Assembly: GCF_010183535.1 (NCBI RefSeq)
Contig: NC_071330.1
Span: 12,815,717 to 12,879,716, forward strand
Length of the DNA stretch: 64,000 bases
Source of the DNA: Caenorhabditis remanei
Taxonomy: Eukaryota > Nematoda > Chromadorea > Rhabditida > Rhabditidae
Direction: 5' to 3'
Shown here: positions 33,967 through 46,867 of the stretch, one piece after another
How positions within the stretch are numbered: the first letter of the stretch is position 1
Layout: each line of letters begins with the position of its first letter
The notes under the pieces: model-generated
What the model was told of the DNA's origin: nothing
The model's input: the letters and a program-made list of their open reading frames with translations, nothing else
The model's database searches: none
Program-made: the position numbers and the translations under genes

Positions 33967-36049
33967 AATAGGTGCTCCTGTGATACAGGTTTCACGGTTA
34001 TAGTCCTTTATTTGTATGATGAATTAGTCACTGGGGAACAATCTAGGAAGAAAAAAGTAAAGAAATTAGATTCAAAATTTATCCATCAGTGTGATAGTTT
34101 TGAAATTCCAACTCAAACTCTTTCTCGGAACGGTGTCGTTCACCGGTTATTAAGCCGCCGTTTAGCCGTCAGCGGTTCACTCACCGGTTATTAGCCCGTT
34201 CCTGGCCAGTGATTTAGCCGCCAGCGGCTGTTCAGCCGCCATTAAGCCGTTTTTAAGCCGCCAAAAATAAAATCCATTTTTATGAAAAAAACGAAATAAA
34301 GAATGAATCATCTATCTAACAGGACCCATCTCCTAAAATATTTTCTCAAAATTCCATCTCTAACACAACTTCTGTAATGTTCCGCAACATTGTCACTCAT
34401 CGGTTATTAAGCCGCCGTTGGGACTTTGGCGGTCGCTCACCGGTTATTGGGCCGTTATTAAGCCGCTAGCGCTTTTTCAGCCGCCAACAAGACGCTTTTG
34501 GGACTTAGCGGTTTACCTGTGTACACCAAATACGTGCGTCCCGAGCTTTTTCGAGAATGCAGATAAGAAACACCGAGTCAGTAGTCTTGAGCTTTCTACC
34601 ACCCTGTCGGGACACACCTTTTCTCAACGCTTTTAACCATTGAAATGGTCATCGTCTCCAGAAGACGTCAGAATCAACTTTTTCGAAAAAAGAAAAGTTC
34701 GGGCATCATCTAAGGGAAATTTCCAATCAATCTGTCTAGGTTTCATAGAAATCGGTCCACTACAGAGGGAGTTATGGCTTGCAACACATAAACGGACAGA
34801 CGGAATCTGTTGAATATTATTAGTAAAGATTGTTCATATATTTCTGAATTTGGGTTATACAGGGTTACGGTGTGTGCCTTTGAGAAATGAACATGACTAT
34901 ATTTTTTTGAAAGCTCTCTTCCTTCCCTATTCAAATCTTTAAATCACAATCCGGACAAACCGACACACAGACCCAAAAACTCACTGTTTCCCACTGGCGA
35001 TACAGTCTGCACACTTTCCGGCTTCCACCAATTGGGTACCTATCACCAATAATAAAAAAGAATAGACTAGAAATGAATTCATTTGATGCCTAATAAAATG
35101 AAAAAAAGATAAGAAAAGAAGGTTTTATAGGAGCGAAATGTTATCAGTATGGGGAGGGGAGAGAACAGGAATTGCAGAAGAGGAAATCAAAAATTAAATT
35201 TTAGTAACAAAAGATGGACTTTTTAAGGGCAAACATGTGATAAAAATGCCCTTTTTTCTACCTATTTTTACTTATATTTTTCAAAAATTATATTTTTTTA
35301 TATTGTAATATCCTAAAATGATCTAACTTGGTCAATTTTGGGACGAATATCATGAAATGTTGATTTTCAAATTCAGCGTGACGAGAACTTTCAGAAAGTT
35401 AGTTTTGAAAATGACAAATTTAAGGAAATTTTTCATCAATACAAAGAATTTTGGCGTTGTCTTCATACGAAATTGCATCAAAAACCACCAAAATTCAAAA
35501 ATTTCTGAGCATTTCACACAGAAATCGGAAGTGGTTAAACCATTTTCAGCGGAAGACGGAAGCCTCGGAAGTTAATTTTCTAAAAAGAAAGTCGGATGTG
35601 AAATTTTAATAACAGAAATGATAAAAAGAAGAAAAGAATTCCGGAAAACTCTGGTAATGGAATAAGACTACACAGCTATGAAGAAAGAGAAAAAGGAAGA
35701 TGGTTCCATTTGTATTTCCCAGCGCCCATATGAAATGTTTGAGAGCTCATAACTCAGCTCGCGGAAACATTTAGCCGGTTTTGATGGCAGAAATGGATTC
35801 CACGTAGTCGAAAGTACCTATAACGAAATTTAGAAATTGTTTGGATTCCGCGTCTCCAAAGAGATTACTTGAATATGAGCACAGTCTAAACGCACGTGAA
35901 ATGAAGAAAAAACAAAGTTGTCGAAGATGACATTCAAAAGTTCGACGTGTACAATGCTCTATTTCGAATAAAAAAGAAACCATTTCAATCGGAAAAATTA
36001 AGAGCATTCACTTATTTCCTAGTTTACAAAGTTAGTTTTACTTTCCAAC

Positions 36050-36948
36050 ATGGTGAGTTTCTCTTTGGAATTTAGCAGATTTACATCCATAATTCCAGGA
36101 GGAATACCTGCAACTTATTGTGAAATGTTTTCCAATGGTAACGTTTATCCTATTGGCGGCTTCATGTGTAAGTGTGATCTTCTGAAAATATAGATTTCAG
36201 TAAGGTTTGCAGACAAGTAAACCAAAAGAATCACACAAAAATCCTACCGGTGGAAGAAAACTCACAATGTCCACAATGTCCACACCGTCCACATCTTTCA
36301 ACACAATTTCAGATTTTTCGTTCGATGAAAAATTAGAAGAAGAAGAAGAAGAAGAGAAAAAAGAAGAAGGGAATGAGTTGAAAGAGAAGAAAGAGCCAGA
36401 AAAAGAAGAAGAGAAGAGAGAATTTTCATGTGGAAAAGACGAAAAGGAAGAAGAGAAAGGTGACAAAGGAGGGAAAGCAGAGAATAAAGAAGTTGAGTTC
36501 AATCTTGAAACATCTCCTGCATTCACAATTTGTATTGATAATAATGTCAATAATGAAGTGTTCATATTAAATGCAAGAAAATCACTCGATGAGTCGGCAG
36601 GCTTTTTATGGACAATCAAAAAGAGATTGGCGTTTGATGACGGCTCTTGGAAACAGTTGAATCGGAGAATAGCTGCTCTGAAAGCTGAGGTAAAATGAGC
36701 AGTCCTTGAAAGATTTGAAATCTGAATATGCATCCTTGCAAACTGTTTTATCTTCCTCTAATTTCCAGGGACTTGACACTCGTGCCAACACTATACAAGC
36801 AAAGAAGAACAAGATCAAGTAAGAAGCTATTTCTACCTGATTCTTTTCATATTTCCATCAAATTTTCAGCTGTATTGAACCCACTAAAATGGATGCCCAA
36901 TTTGAAAAACAGGCCGCGTCAAAACCGAAAAAGAAGACAGTTGAGTGA
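36050..36948 (+). CDS. Glu/Lys-rich protein gene, copy 3
   Basis: ATG at 36050, five exons as in copy 1, TGA at 36946-36948. No change is seen in the main coding exon. Confidence 0.68.
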
Positions 36949-37143
36949 ACTGGAAAAGGGAGAACAAGTGTTGTAATAAAGCGTTTATTGATTGAAAATG
37001 GCATTGAATTTGGATTTGAAATTGAAAAACTTTTAGAAAAAATAGACTTGAAATCATCGATTTTGAGCTCTGCATTTGTCTGTGATACGCCCAGCTGTTG
37101 GATAGATACTTCCGATGTAGACCTGGGAATAATTGAAATTACA

Positions 37144-37339
37144 ATGAAATTGTTCAGTCTCCCGTACGTTGCCTACTCTCGAATCACCACCTTAATGAAT
37201 CCGATAGAAGTGATTTCCTTCTCATTTTGTTCGAAAAAGTCAAGAGAAAAAATCAAACAGATACGTTTTCATTTTAATTTGCTGGAATTTCTACAAAAGT
37301 TAACAAATATAAAGCTCTGGTGTTTCAACTACAAATTTC
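37144..37339 (+). pseudogene. Truncated F-box fragment (M3)
   Basis: First 65 codons only; the frame then runs into the inverted junction (RATQKTEISQ). Confidence 0.75.
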
Positions 37340-37639
37340 GACGTGCCACACAAAAAACTGAAATAAGTCAGGTGGACCGACTAAGATAGTTGCCAGTAAT
37401 CCATCATCTCTCTCCAAATCGAATCCTTCCGATAAGTCGCTAGTAATGTCTTGAACGTCAGTGATTCTGCAATAAAATGACTATTGTGGTCGATTCAAAA
37501 ATGAATTAACTCACTCTTTCTCATAAATGAAACATTTTTCTCTTCTCTTCGGATCCCATGGTTTCGCATCGAACTCGGAAATAAAACGATCTCTGTTTAT
37601 CACTTCTTGAGGTACTTCTGACATCATGAGTGCTACGAA

Positions 37640-39719
37640 TCTTTACTATTAACAAACACCAGATTCTGTATGTTTGTGTGTCTGTCGCCGAACCTACCGC
37701 CCTCCCTACTGAACCGATTTTCTTCAAATTTGGACCAAAAGATCAGAACTTTTCTCTTAATGATGCCCGTCTTTTTCTTTTTTCAAAATTCTCAAAATGA
37801 CGCCTTCTGAGCCAAAAACACTGATAAAGCATAGGGGAATGAAAAACGGAAAAGTGACGTGAGACTGTTGGCCAAAACGTCGTCATTTCTTTCCATTCTA
37901 CAGTTTGCATTTCCCGTGGCCCGCGTGGTGATGGTCGGCGTGTCGCCGCGTCCGATCTGGCAAGTAATGCGTCGTTGACTACAGTTAGTTTTTAGTTCGA
38001 TCCCGTGGAGTTCTTTGTTCTTTTTTTTTGTTGATAGTTAGGAAAAGTAGAGATTCCGGAACGTGTCGTTTGTTTCCAGCGAGATCTACGTCGCGAACAA
38101 ATACGGAACCTTTCCATCGAATTCAGAAAAAATTGAGTTCTAAAAACGTTTCGTTTGCTTCCAAGTTGATCGGTATCACAAATAGATATGGGCAGTTTTC
38201 AGGACATAGGTGATGGATCCATATGGGTCCACATTAAAAAATTATTGATAGCTATTTTGGCCAGCATTTCCCTTCTTCTCATCACTGTTTTCGCCCCGCC
38301 CATTTTTTAAATATAATGAGCGGAAAATCCTAACATGGGCCACATAAAACCCGTTCTTTCCGACCGCTGATTACTATCATTTTCCTTTTCCCTTAATGGC
38401 GTCACTTTCTTTAACTGCTACTATTCCCGCCGAAAATTCGCTAGATACTCATGGTGCTGCTTCTCCTGTTCCCGGTGATACCAGCTCCACGTTGCACGCT
38501 GTTCCACCGCTTCGTGATCGTCCCACTTTTGGATCGAATGGTCTAAATCGGATGAGTACAGAATAAGAAATAGATAAAGGTGCGTTCCGCCGATCAAAAT
38601 CAGATGAGAGAGTGGAGCTCGGAGAAATTGATGGGCTAGAGGACACAACACAGAGATCGACAAGAAAAAGACGTCCGGTGAAGCTATCCGGACTCGATAT
38701 TGTCAGAATTCCATAGCAAATGTTGTTGGTCTGTCGCCAGAAAGAGACGAGATGAATATAGGTACGGAAACGGATATAGCTCTGATTCAGATGTGAGCGT
38801 AGAACTTAACAGAATTGACGGGATCGAGGGGACTCAGCTGATGACACAAGATACCGGTGAAAAAAAATCGACAAAAGGAGACGTGGGGCACTGCTTTCAG
38901 GCACCCATGATTGTCAGGATCCTTACTATCTTTGAGTTTGAAATTTATGTCATCAGTCCGACGATTTCTACAATCTGACACTGATCAGTCGACAGTCAAA
39001 CGGTAACAGAACCAGTTCCGAACGAAATTGAACTCAACAGGAAAAATGAGTCCGACGATCAAACGAGATCTAGACGGGCTTCAAAGATTTCCCAGGCTGC
39101 TATCAGACGATGAGAAGATCCCGATGGTGTGACGGCGGGAAGAACGAGAGCCAATACTACTAGAACATCTGTAACTCAAGTGAAAGAGGCGGTCAGACCA
39201 CATCGAGTTCGGATGTCGCCACGTCAACGAAATGTTTTTCGAGTAGGTGCTACTGATGCACAATCAGATCCTCACTACATGAGAATGATGGATCAAGTTT
39301 ATCCATACTGCGAGGCGCTATATTTCAAGGCTGAATTCGACGTTCAAATGGTGAAGGTGAATGCGTTTTGGAATCCGATATGGCAAGTTAGGCAGCGTTG
39401 ACTGTAGTCCTTTGGATTTGTCCCATGTGGAGACGTGGAAGATTTTTTCTTTTCGCCTGATTTAGAGAAAATAGAGGAGTAAGGGAACGAAATCGTATCA
39501 GAAAAGTAGAGATCTAACAATTGTGCTTTTCCGGAACGGCCTGCTCACAGCTAAAAGACTACTAAGAAGCTAAGAAAAGTATTACGATCCAGAAGTTGGA
39601 GAGAATTGTGAGACCTCGACAGTCTCAACCGTTCGGGAAGCGCTGGAGGCGCTGTAACAACCGGAAGGGTGGTGTAGAAAAGGAGGTTTAGTCGCCGTTA
39701 GGCGACGTGAACCGACTGG
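37640..39719 (-). mobile_element. Helitron-like element H3 (2.1 kb, minus strand)
   Basis: On the minus strand it starts CCAGTCGGTTCACGTCGCC and ends GTTTGTTAATAGTAAAGA. Empty sites in M1 (26,428), M5 (47,690) and M6 show the target ATACAAAA|TTCGTAG, again A|T with no duplication. Hairpins: 5' GTCGCC-TAAC-GGCGAC; 3' ACAAACA-(12 nt)-TGTTTGT. The interior contains gene-like debris. Confidence 0.85.
37950..39440 (+). other. Gene-like debris inside H3, bracketed by a direct repeat
   Basis: A degenerate direct repeat (CCGAT.TGGCAAGT ... GCGTTGACT..AGT, about 60 bp) starts at about 37,953 and 39,376. Between them are frames that look coding: MASLSLTATIPAENS from 38,396, a basic stretch near 38,600-38,690 (TRKRRPVKLSG), and DPHYMRMMDQVYPYCEALY near 39,270-39,320. 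Stops separate them. Remains of a retroelement or of a captured gene are both possible. Confidence 0.35.
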
Positions 39720-40736
39720 TTTTGTATTATTTCCGTTTCTCCATTGTCTTATGAATTCAATAAAAGTTCAATATTAAAAGTAGGATTAATGATGCACAAA
39801 ATTTTTCCATTGAATCCAAGTAAATGTTCTCTTGTAATCCAACTACTCTCGTAAAAAACTAATATTTATGTTCGAAAGATGTTCATACTTGTAGACACTT
39901 GTCCTTCAACTTTCGAGTGAATATGAACGTTTTTAACCGGATTCTCTATGTTATCGAAGAAGACGGACAGTTTGTCAGCAGTAACAGTTTCAGAAAGAAT
40001 TTCAATTCCGGAAACTGATTTCATGCATGGTTCAGTTATGAATCCTTTCAAATCATTGATCACATTCAAATCCAACTCAAGAATAACCAAACTTGCTCGT
40101 AGTAAATCCAAAATGTACATAATTGGTTATTTTGAACCCACTGTGTGGGATATCACTGTATAGAATACTTCCTTCTAGGAACTCAATGCATCTGAATAAT
40201 TTAATTATTTTTGTCTGTTTGAGACATTGAAACATACCTGAAATAGTGTTTGACTCCATCTATAGCCCCTATAAATCTTCTTCCCATACATCGAGCCGGA
40301 CGTGGAGCAGTTTCGAATGGAATCGACAAATGTCGACCTCCCGTCGAAATTTGTAGTTGAAACACCAGAGCTTTATATTTGTTAACTTTTGTAGAAATTC
40401 CAGCAAATTAAAATGAAAACGTATCTGTTTGATTTTTTCTCTTGACTTTTTCGAACAAAATGAGAAGGAAATCACTTCTATCGGATTCATTAAGGTGGTG
40501 ATTCGAGAGTAGGCAACGTACGGGAGACTGAACAATTTCATTGTAATTTCAATTATTCCCAGGTCTACATCGGAAGTATCTATCCAACAGCTGGGCGTAT
40601 CACAGACAAATGCAGAGCTCAAAATCGATGATTTCAAGTCTATTTTTTCTAAAAGGTTTTCAATTTCAAATCCAAATTCAATGCCATTTTCAATCAATAA
40701 ACGCTTTATTACAACACTTGTTCTCCCTTTTCCAGT

Positions 40737-41635
40737 TCACTCAACTGTCTTCTTTTTCGGTTTTGACGCGGCCTGTTTTTCAAATTGGGCATCCATTTTA
40801 GTGGGTTCAATACAGCTGAAAATTTGATGGAAATATGAAAAGAATCAGGTAGAAATAGCTTCTTACTTGATCTTGTTCTTCTTTGCTTGTATAGTGTTGG
40901 CACGAGTGTCAAGTCCCTGGAAATTAGAGGAAGATAAAACAGTTTGCAAGGATGCATATTCAGATTTCAAATCTTTCAAGGACTGCTCATTTTACCTCAG
41001 CTTTCAGAGCAGCTATTCTCCGATTCAACTGTTTCCAAGAGCCGTCATCAAACGCCAATCTCTTTTTGATTGTCCATAAAAAGCCTGCCGACTCATCGAG
41101 TGATTTTCTTGCATTTAATATGAACACTTCATTATTGACATTATTATCAATACAAATTGTGAATGCAGGAGATGTTTCAAGATTGAACTCAACTTCTTTA
41201 TTCTCTGCTTTCCCTCCTTTGTCACCTTTCTCTTCTTCCTTTTCGTCTTTTCCACATGAAAATTCTCTCTTCTCTTCTTCTTTTTCTGGCTCTTTCTTCT
41301 CTTTCAACTCATTCCCTTCTTCTTTTTTCTCTTCTTCTTCTTCTTCTTCTAATTTTTCATCGAACGAAAAATCTGAAATTGTGTTGAAAGATGTGGACGG
41401 TGTGGACATTGTGGACATTGTGAGTTTTCTTCCACCGGTAGGATTTTTGTGTGATTCTTTTGGTTTACTTGTCTGCAAACCTTACTGAAATCTATATTTT
41501 CAGAAGATCACACTTACACATGAAGCCGCCAATAGGATAAACGTTACCATTGGAAAACATTTCACAATAAGTTGCAGGTATTCCTCCTGGAATTATGGAT
41601 GTAAATCTGCTAAATTCCAAAGAGAAACTCACCAT
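40737..41635 (-). CDS. Glu/Lys-rich protein gene, copy 4
   Basis: ATG at 41635-41633, TGA at 40739-40737; all five exons and splice sites as in copy 1. Confidence 0.68.
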
Positions 41636-42360
41636 GTTGGAAAGTAAAACTAACTTTGTAAACTAGGAAATAAGTGAATGCTCTTAATTTTTCCGATTGA
41701 AATGGTTTCTTTTTTATTCGAAATAGAGCATTGTACACGTCGAACTTTTGAATGTCATCTTCGACAACTTTGTTTTTTCTTCATTTCACGTGCGTTTAGA
41801 CTGTGCTCATATTCAAGTAATCTCTTTGGAGACGCGGAATCCAAACAATTTCTAAATTTCGTTATAGGTACTTTCGACTACGTGGAATCCATTTCTGCCA
41901 TCAAAACCGGCTAAATGTTTCCGCGAGCTGAGTTATGAGCTCTCAAACATTTCATATGGGCGCTGGGAAATACAAATGGAACCATCTTCCTTTTTCTCTT
42001 TCTTCATAGCTGTGTAGTCTTATTCCATTACCAGAGTTTTCCGGAATTCTTTTCTTCTTTTTATCATTTCTGTTATTAAAATTTCACATCCGACTTTCTT
42101 TTTAGAAAATTAACTTCCGAGGCTTCCGTCTTCCGCTGAAAATGGTTTAACCACTTCCGATTTCTGTGTGAAATGCTCAGAAATTTTTGAATTTTGGTGG
42201 TTTTTGATGCAATTTCGTATGAAGACAACGCCGAAATTCTTTGTATTGATGAAAAATTTCCTTAAATTTGTCATTTTCAAAACTAACTTTCTGAAAGTTC
42301 TCGTCACGCTGAATTTGAAAATCAACATTTCATGATATTCGTCCCAAAATTGACCAAGTT

Positions 42361-43785
42361 AGATCATTTTAGGATATTACAATATAAAAAAATATAATTT
42401 TTGAAAAATATAAGTAAAAATAGGTAGAAAAAAGGGCATTTTTATCACATGTTTGCCCTTAAAAAGTCCATCTTTTGTTACTAAAATTTAATTTTTTATT
42501 TCCTCTTCTGCAATTCCTGTTCTCTCCCCTCCCCATACTGATAACATTTCGCTCCTATAAAACCTTCTTTTCTTATCTTTTTTTTCATTTTATTAGGCAT
42601 CAAATGAATTCATTTCTAGTCTATTCTTTTTTATTATTGGTGATAGGTACCCAATTGGTGGAAGCCGGAAAGTGTGCAGACTGTATCGCCAGTGGGAAAC
42701 AGTGAGTTGTTGGGTCTGTGTGTCGGTTTGTCCGGATTGTGATTTAAAGATTTGAATAGGGAAGGAAGAGAGCTTTCAAAAAAATATAGTCATGTTCATT
42801 TCTCAAAGGCACACACCGTAACCCTGTATAACCCAAATTCAGAAATATATGAACAATTATGTATATCCAGTTATAAAATTTTCAATTTTTCAAAAAGCCA
42901 ATGCGTTTTTTTCAATAACTTTGTCACATTTTCATGTATTAGAGGAAACATCGAAGGGCTGACTAGGTTCCTAATAATTTTTAGGAGTAGAACCTTTTTT
43001 CCCTACATTTTGAGCTAGAAATTTTCAAAAAAACATAAAAACTGACCAAGTAACAGATTTTCGAAACATTTCGAAAAAATTAGATTTATTAATTCGCTTG
43101 TAACTTGAATACTTGATCGCAGATCTGATTCATATTTATATTTTTGGAATCAGCTTGTCAAGAGCTTTCAGAAAAATATAATCATGCCTTCAGGGTTCAC
43201 CACGAAACTACGGTATGCGCCTTTAAACTGGGTTACTGTAGTTCTCGTGGTGGGACCCAATTGAAAGCAAATATAGGCATGATTATACTCATTCGAAGCG
43301 CCTTGACGAGCTGATTTCAAAATATAAAATTTAATAAATTTTGAAATAGAACTGACAAAGTTGCATCACTTTTTGTTAACCCTTGGTGTTAAAAATATGT
43401 TTTGTGTTGTAACTCTGTCCGATATGCTCCAATTTTTAAAAAATCTGTAATTTTAGAATCAGTGTGATGAGAGCTTTCAGAAAAGTATACTCTTGTCTAT
43501 GTAGGGTCCCACCACGAAAACTACAGTATCCCAGTTTAAAGGCGCATACCGTATTTTTGTGGTGAGTCCAAATATGGTCATGATTATACTTTTCTGAAAG
43601 CTCTAAACGAGCAGAATCTGAATATATTTTTGAAATCTTAATAATTTTCAGCTGGTGTGTGACAGTCAACGAATGCGGCTTCACTCCATGTGTCACTTCC
43701 ATTGGGGTAAGTCTCTGAAACCATGATTTGTTCCCCACCCGTAAAATCGAAGAATCACCACCTCGACCATCATAGACTCCTTCTT
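42361..43785 (+). pseudogene. Lipase 5' fragment c (exons 1-2)
   Basis: TATA box, exon 1 (42604-42701) and exon 2 (43652-43706) are intact and splice-compatible, but the sequence leaves the lipase at 43785, 80 bp into the following intron, and enters the 354 bp foreign fragment. The exon 1-2 product would be about 50 residues: signal peptide plus HWCVTVNECGFTPCVTS. Confidence 0.83.
43435..43610. repeat. Hairpin repeat in lipase fragment c
   Basis: Same family and position as in intron 1 of the intact lipase (about 58,895-59,045). Confidence 0.75.
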
Positions 43786-44139
43786 TCTCATTTACTACTT
43801 TATTGGATGTGAAACCAAAAAGAGAAAGTTGCATTTCGTCTGGCAGTTGGCTCTTCTTGACGTTGTTGTCATCGTTTATGGTCCAAGATAGCAAGACTGA
43901 TCAGTGCGAGCCTTGAAGACTTGTTGTCCTGGATTGGTATTTCCTCCCGATCCTTGGTTTTGGTTGTTGCTGGCTCCTCCACCACTTCCACCGGATGCAT
44001 AATCTTCACGAGCGTATCCAGACGATGAGGCATTCGATCCCATGTAGCCGGAGCTGTATCCACCAGCGCTCATGTAAGCCGACTTGTCCGCCATTGCTGT
44101 CTTCGATTGAGGGTTGTTCAGAGAGAAAGGTTCTCAGAA
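43786..44139 (-). pseudogene. 354 bp foreign gene fragment (copy 2, inverted)
   Basis: Same fragment as 29650-30003 on the opposite strand; the Gly/Ser/Asn-rich frame starts at 44094. It sits at the apex of the M4/M5 palindrome. Confidence 0.7.
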
Positions 44140-45049
44140 TGCTTTCAATTGGGTCCCACCACGAGAACTACAGTAACCCAGTTTAAAGGCGCATACCGTA
44201 GTTTCGTGGTGAACCCTGAAGGCATGATTATATTTTTCTGAAAGCTCTTGACAAGCTGATTCCAAAAATATAAATATGAATCAGATCTGCGATCAAGTAT
44301 TCAAGTTACAAGCGAATTAATAAATCTAATTTTTTCGAAATGTTTCGAAAATCTGTTACTTGGTCAGTTTTTATGTTTTTTTGAAAATTTCTAGCTCAAA
44401 ATGTAGGGAAAAAAGGTTCTACTCCTAAAAATTATTAGGAACCTAGTCAGCCCTTCGATGTTTCCTCTAATACATGAAAATGTGACAAAGTTATTGAAAA
44501 AAACGCATTGGCTTTTTGAAAAATTGAAAATTTTATAACTGGATATACATAATTGTTCATATATTTCTGAATTTGGGTTATACAGGGTTACGGTGTGTGC
44601 CTTTGAGAAATGAACATGACTATATTTTTTTGAAAGCTCTCTTCCTTCCCTATTCAAATCTTTAAATCACAATCCGGACAAACCGACACACAGACCCAAC
44701 AACTCACTGTTTCCCACTGGCGATACAGTCTGCACACTTTCCGGCTTCCACCAATTGGGTACCTATCACCAATAATAAAAAAGAATAGACTAGAAATGAA
44801 TTCATTTGATGCCTAATAAAATGAAAAAAAAGATAAGAAAAGAAGGTTTTATAGGAGCGAAATGTTATCAGTATGGGGAGGGGAGAGAACAGGAATTGCA
44901 GAAGAGGAAATCAAAAATTAAATTTTAGTAACAAAAGATGGACTTTTTAAGGGCAAACATGTGATAAAAATGCCCTTTTTTCTACCTATTTTTACTTATA
45001 TTTTTCAAAAATTATATTTTTTTATATTGTAATATCCTAAAATGATCTA
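44140..45049 (-). pseudogene. Lipase 5' fragment d (promoter and exon 1, minus strand)
   Basis: Exon 1 at 44805-44708; intron 1 is cut at the 354 bp foreign fragment, so no exon 2 follows on this strand. Confidence 0.83.
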
Positions 45050-45773
45050 ACTTGGTCAATTTTGGGACGAATATCATGAAATGTTGATTTTCAAATTCAG
45101 CGTGACGAGAACTTTCAGAAAGTTAGTTTTGAAAATGACAAATTTAAGGAAATTTTTCATCAATACAAAGAATTTCGGCGTTGTCTTCATACGAAATTGC
45201 ATCAAAAACCACCAAAATTCAAAAATTTCTGAGCATTTCACACAGAAATCGGAAGTGGTTAAACCATTTTCAGCGGAAGACGGAAGCCTCGGAAGTTAAT
45301 TTTCTAAAAAGAAAGTCGGATGTGAAATTTTAATAACAGAAATGATAAAAAGAAGAAAAGAATTCCGGAAAACTCTGGTAATGGAATAAGACTACACAGC
45401 TATGAAGAAAGAGAAAAAGGAAGATGGTTCCATTTGTATTTCCCAGCGCCCATATGAAATGTTTGAGAGCTCATAACTCAGCTCGCGGAAACATTTAGCC
45501 GGTTTTGATGGCAGAAATGGATTCCACGTAGTCGAAAGTACCTATCACGAAATTTAGAAATTGTTTGGATTCCGCGTCTCCAAAGAGATTACTTGAATAT
45601 GAGCACAGTCTAAACGCACGTGAAATGAAGAAAAAACAAAGTTGTCGAAGATGACATTCAAAAGTTCGACGTGTACAATGCTCTATTTCGAATAAAAAAG
45701 AAACCATTTCAATCGGAAAAATTAAGAGCATTCACTTTTTTCCTAGTTTACAAAGTTAGTTTTACTTTCCAAC

Positions 45774-46672
45774 ATGGTGAGTTTCTCTTTGGAATTTAGC
45801 AGATTTACATCCATAATTCTAGGAGGAATACCTGCAACTTATTGTGAAATGTTTTCCAATGGTAACGTTTATCCTATTGGCGGCTTCATGTGTAAGTGTG
45901 ATCTTCTGAAAATATAGATTTCAGTAAGGTTTGCAGACAAGTAAACCAAAAGAATCACACAAAAATCCTACCGGTGGAAGAAAACTCACAATGTCCACAA
46001 TGTCCACACCGTCCACATCTTTCAACACAATTTCAGATTTTTCGTTCGATGAAAAATTAGAAGAAGAAGAAGAAGAAGAGAAAAAAGAAGAAGGGAATGA
46101 GTTGAAAGAGAAGAAAGAGCCAGAAAAAGAAGAAGAGAAGAGAGAATTTTCATGTGGAAAAGACGAAAAGGAAGAAGAGAAAGGTGACAAAGGAGGGAAA
46201 GCAGAGAATAAAGAAGTTGAGTTCAATCTTGAAACATCTCCTGCATTCACAATTTGTATTGATAATAATGTCAATAATGAAGTGTTCATATTAAATGCAA
46301 GAAAATCACTCGATGAGTCGGCAGGCTTTTTATGGACAATCAAAAAGAGATTGGCGTTTGATGACGGCTCTTGGAAACAGTTGAATCGGAGAATAGCTGC
46401 TCTGAAAGCTGAGGTAAAATGAGCAGTCCTTGAAAGATTTGAAATCTGAATATGCATCCTTGCAAACTGTTTTATCTTCCTCTAATTTCCAGGGACTTGA
46501 CACTCGTGCCAACACTATACAAGCAAAGAAGAACAAGATCAAGTAAGAAGCTATTTCTACCTGATTCTTTTCATATTTCCATCAAATTTTCAGCTGTATT
46601 GAACCCACTAAAATGGATGCCCAATTTGAAAAACAGGCCGCGTCAAAACCGAAAAAGAAGACAGTTGAGTGA
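45774..46672 (+). CDS. Glu/Lys-rich protein gene, copy 5
   Basis: ATG at 45774; five exons as in copy 1. The first acceptor reads TTCTAG instead of TTCCAG, still usable. Confidence 0.66.
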
Positions 46673-46867
46673 ACTGGAAAAGGGAGAACAAGTGTTGTAA
46701 TAAAGCGTTTATTGATTGAAAATGGCATTGAATTTGGATTTGAAATTGAAAAACTTTTAGAAAAAATAGACTTGAAATCATCGATTTTGAGCTCTGCATT
46801 TGTCTGTGATACGCCCAGCTGTTGGATAGATACTTCCGATGTAGACCTGGGAATAATTGAAATTACA

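Larger units (their letters stand above)
32194..34521. mobile_element. Nested inverted-repeat element inside H2
   Basis: Ends CACAGGTAAACCGCTAAGTC and its inverse are flanked by TA on both sides (32192-32193, 34522-34523). The subterminal regions are rich in GCCGCC and CCGGTTATTAAGCC motifs. Inside lie gene-like minus-strand exons, a 196 bp palindrome and a 151 bp MITE. No transposase is recognised. Confidence 0.75.
30933..34829 (+). mobile_element. Helitron-like element H2 (3.9 kb)
   Basis: The empty site in three paralogous arms (for example 44,540-44,560, ATACATAATTGTTCAT) proves insertion between A and T with no duplication: ...TACATAA | CCAGTCGG ... TAGTAAAGA | TTGTTC.... The 5' hairpin is GTCGCC-TAAC-GGCGAC; the 3' hairpin is ACAGA-CGGAA-TCTGT. 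It carries a nested 2.3 kb inverted-repeat element (32194-34521). No replicase/helicase frame is visible. Confidence 0.85.
30004..35324 (-). pseudogene. Lipase 5' fragment b (exons 1-2, minus strand, split by H2)
   Basis: Exon 2 is at 30137-30083 and exon 1 at 35082-34985 on the minus strand; H2 (30933-34829) is inserted in intron 1. The copy ends at 30004, within the intron after exon 2, where the foreign 354 bp fragment begins. It cannot encode the catalytic domain. Confidence 0.82.
35325..37339 (+). repeat. Module M copy 3 (short form, +)
   Basis: Mirror of M2 across the apex at 29,650-30,519. It ends at 37339, where the sequence turns back into the F-box 3' part of M4 (CGACGTGCCACACAAAAAAC). 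Confidence 0.92.
37340..40541 (-). pseudogene. F-box pseudogene copy 4, split by H3
   Basis: Start codon at 40541-40539. The same early frame change as in copy 1 is present. The FBA-like part is open over 84 codons (40120-39866), without the internal TAG. H3 inserts in the downstream part, between 37639 and 39720. Confidence 0.78.
37340..42360 (-). repeat. Module M copy 4 (long form, -, interrupted by H3)
   Basis: Full-length inverted module. H3 sits in its F-box part. The copy keeps TTG (Leu) where M1 and M6 have TAG in the NVIND(L)KGF segment. Confidence 0.92.
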
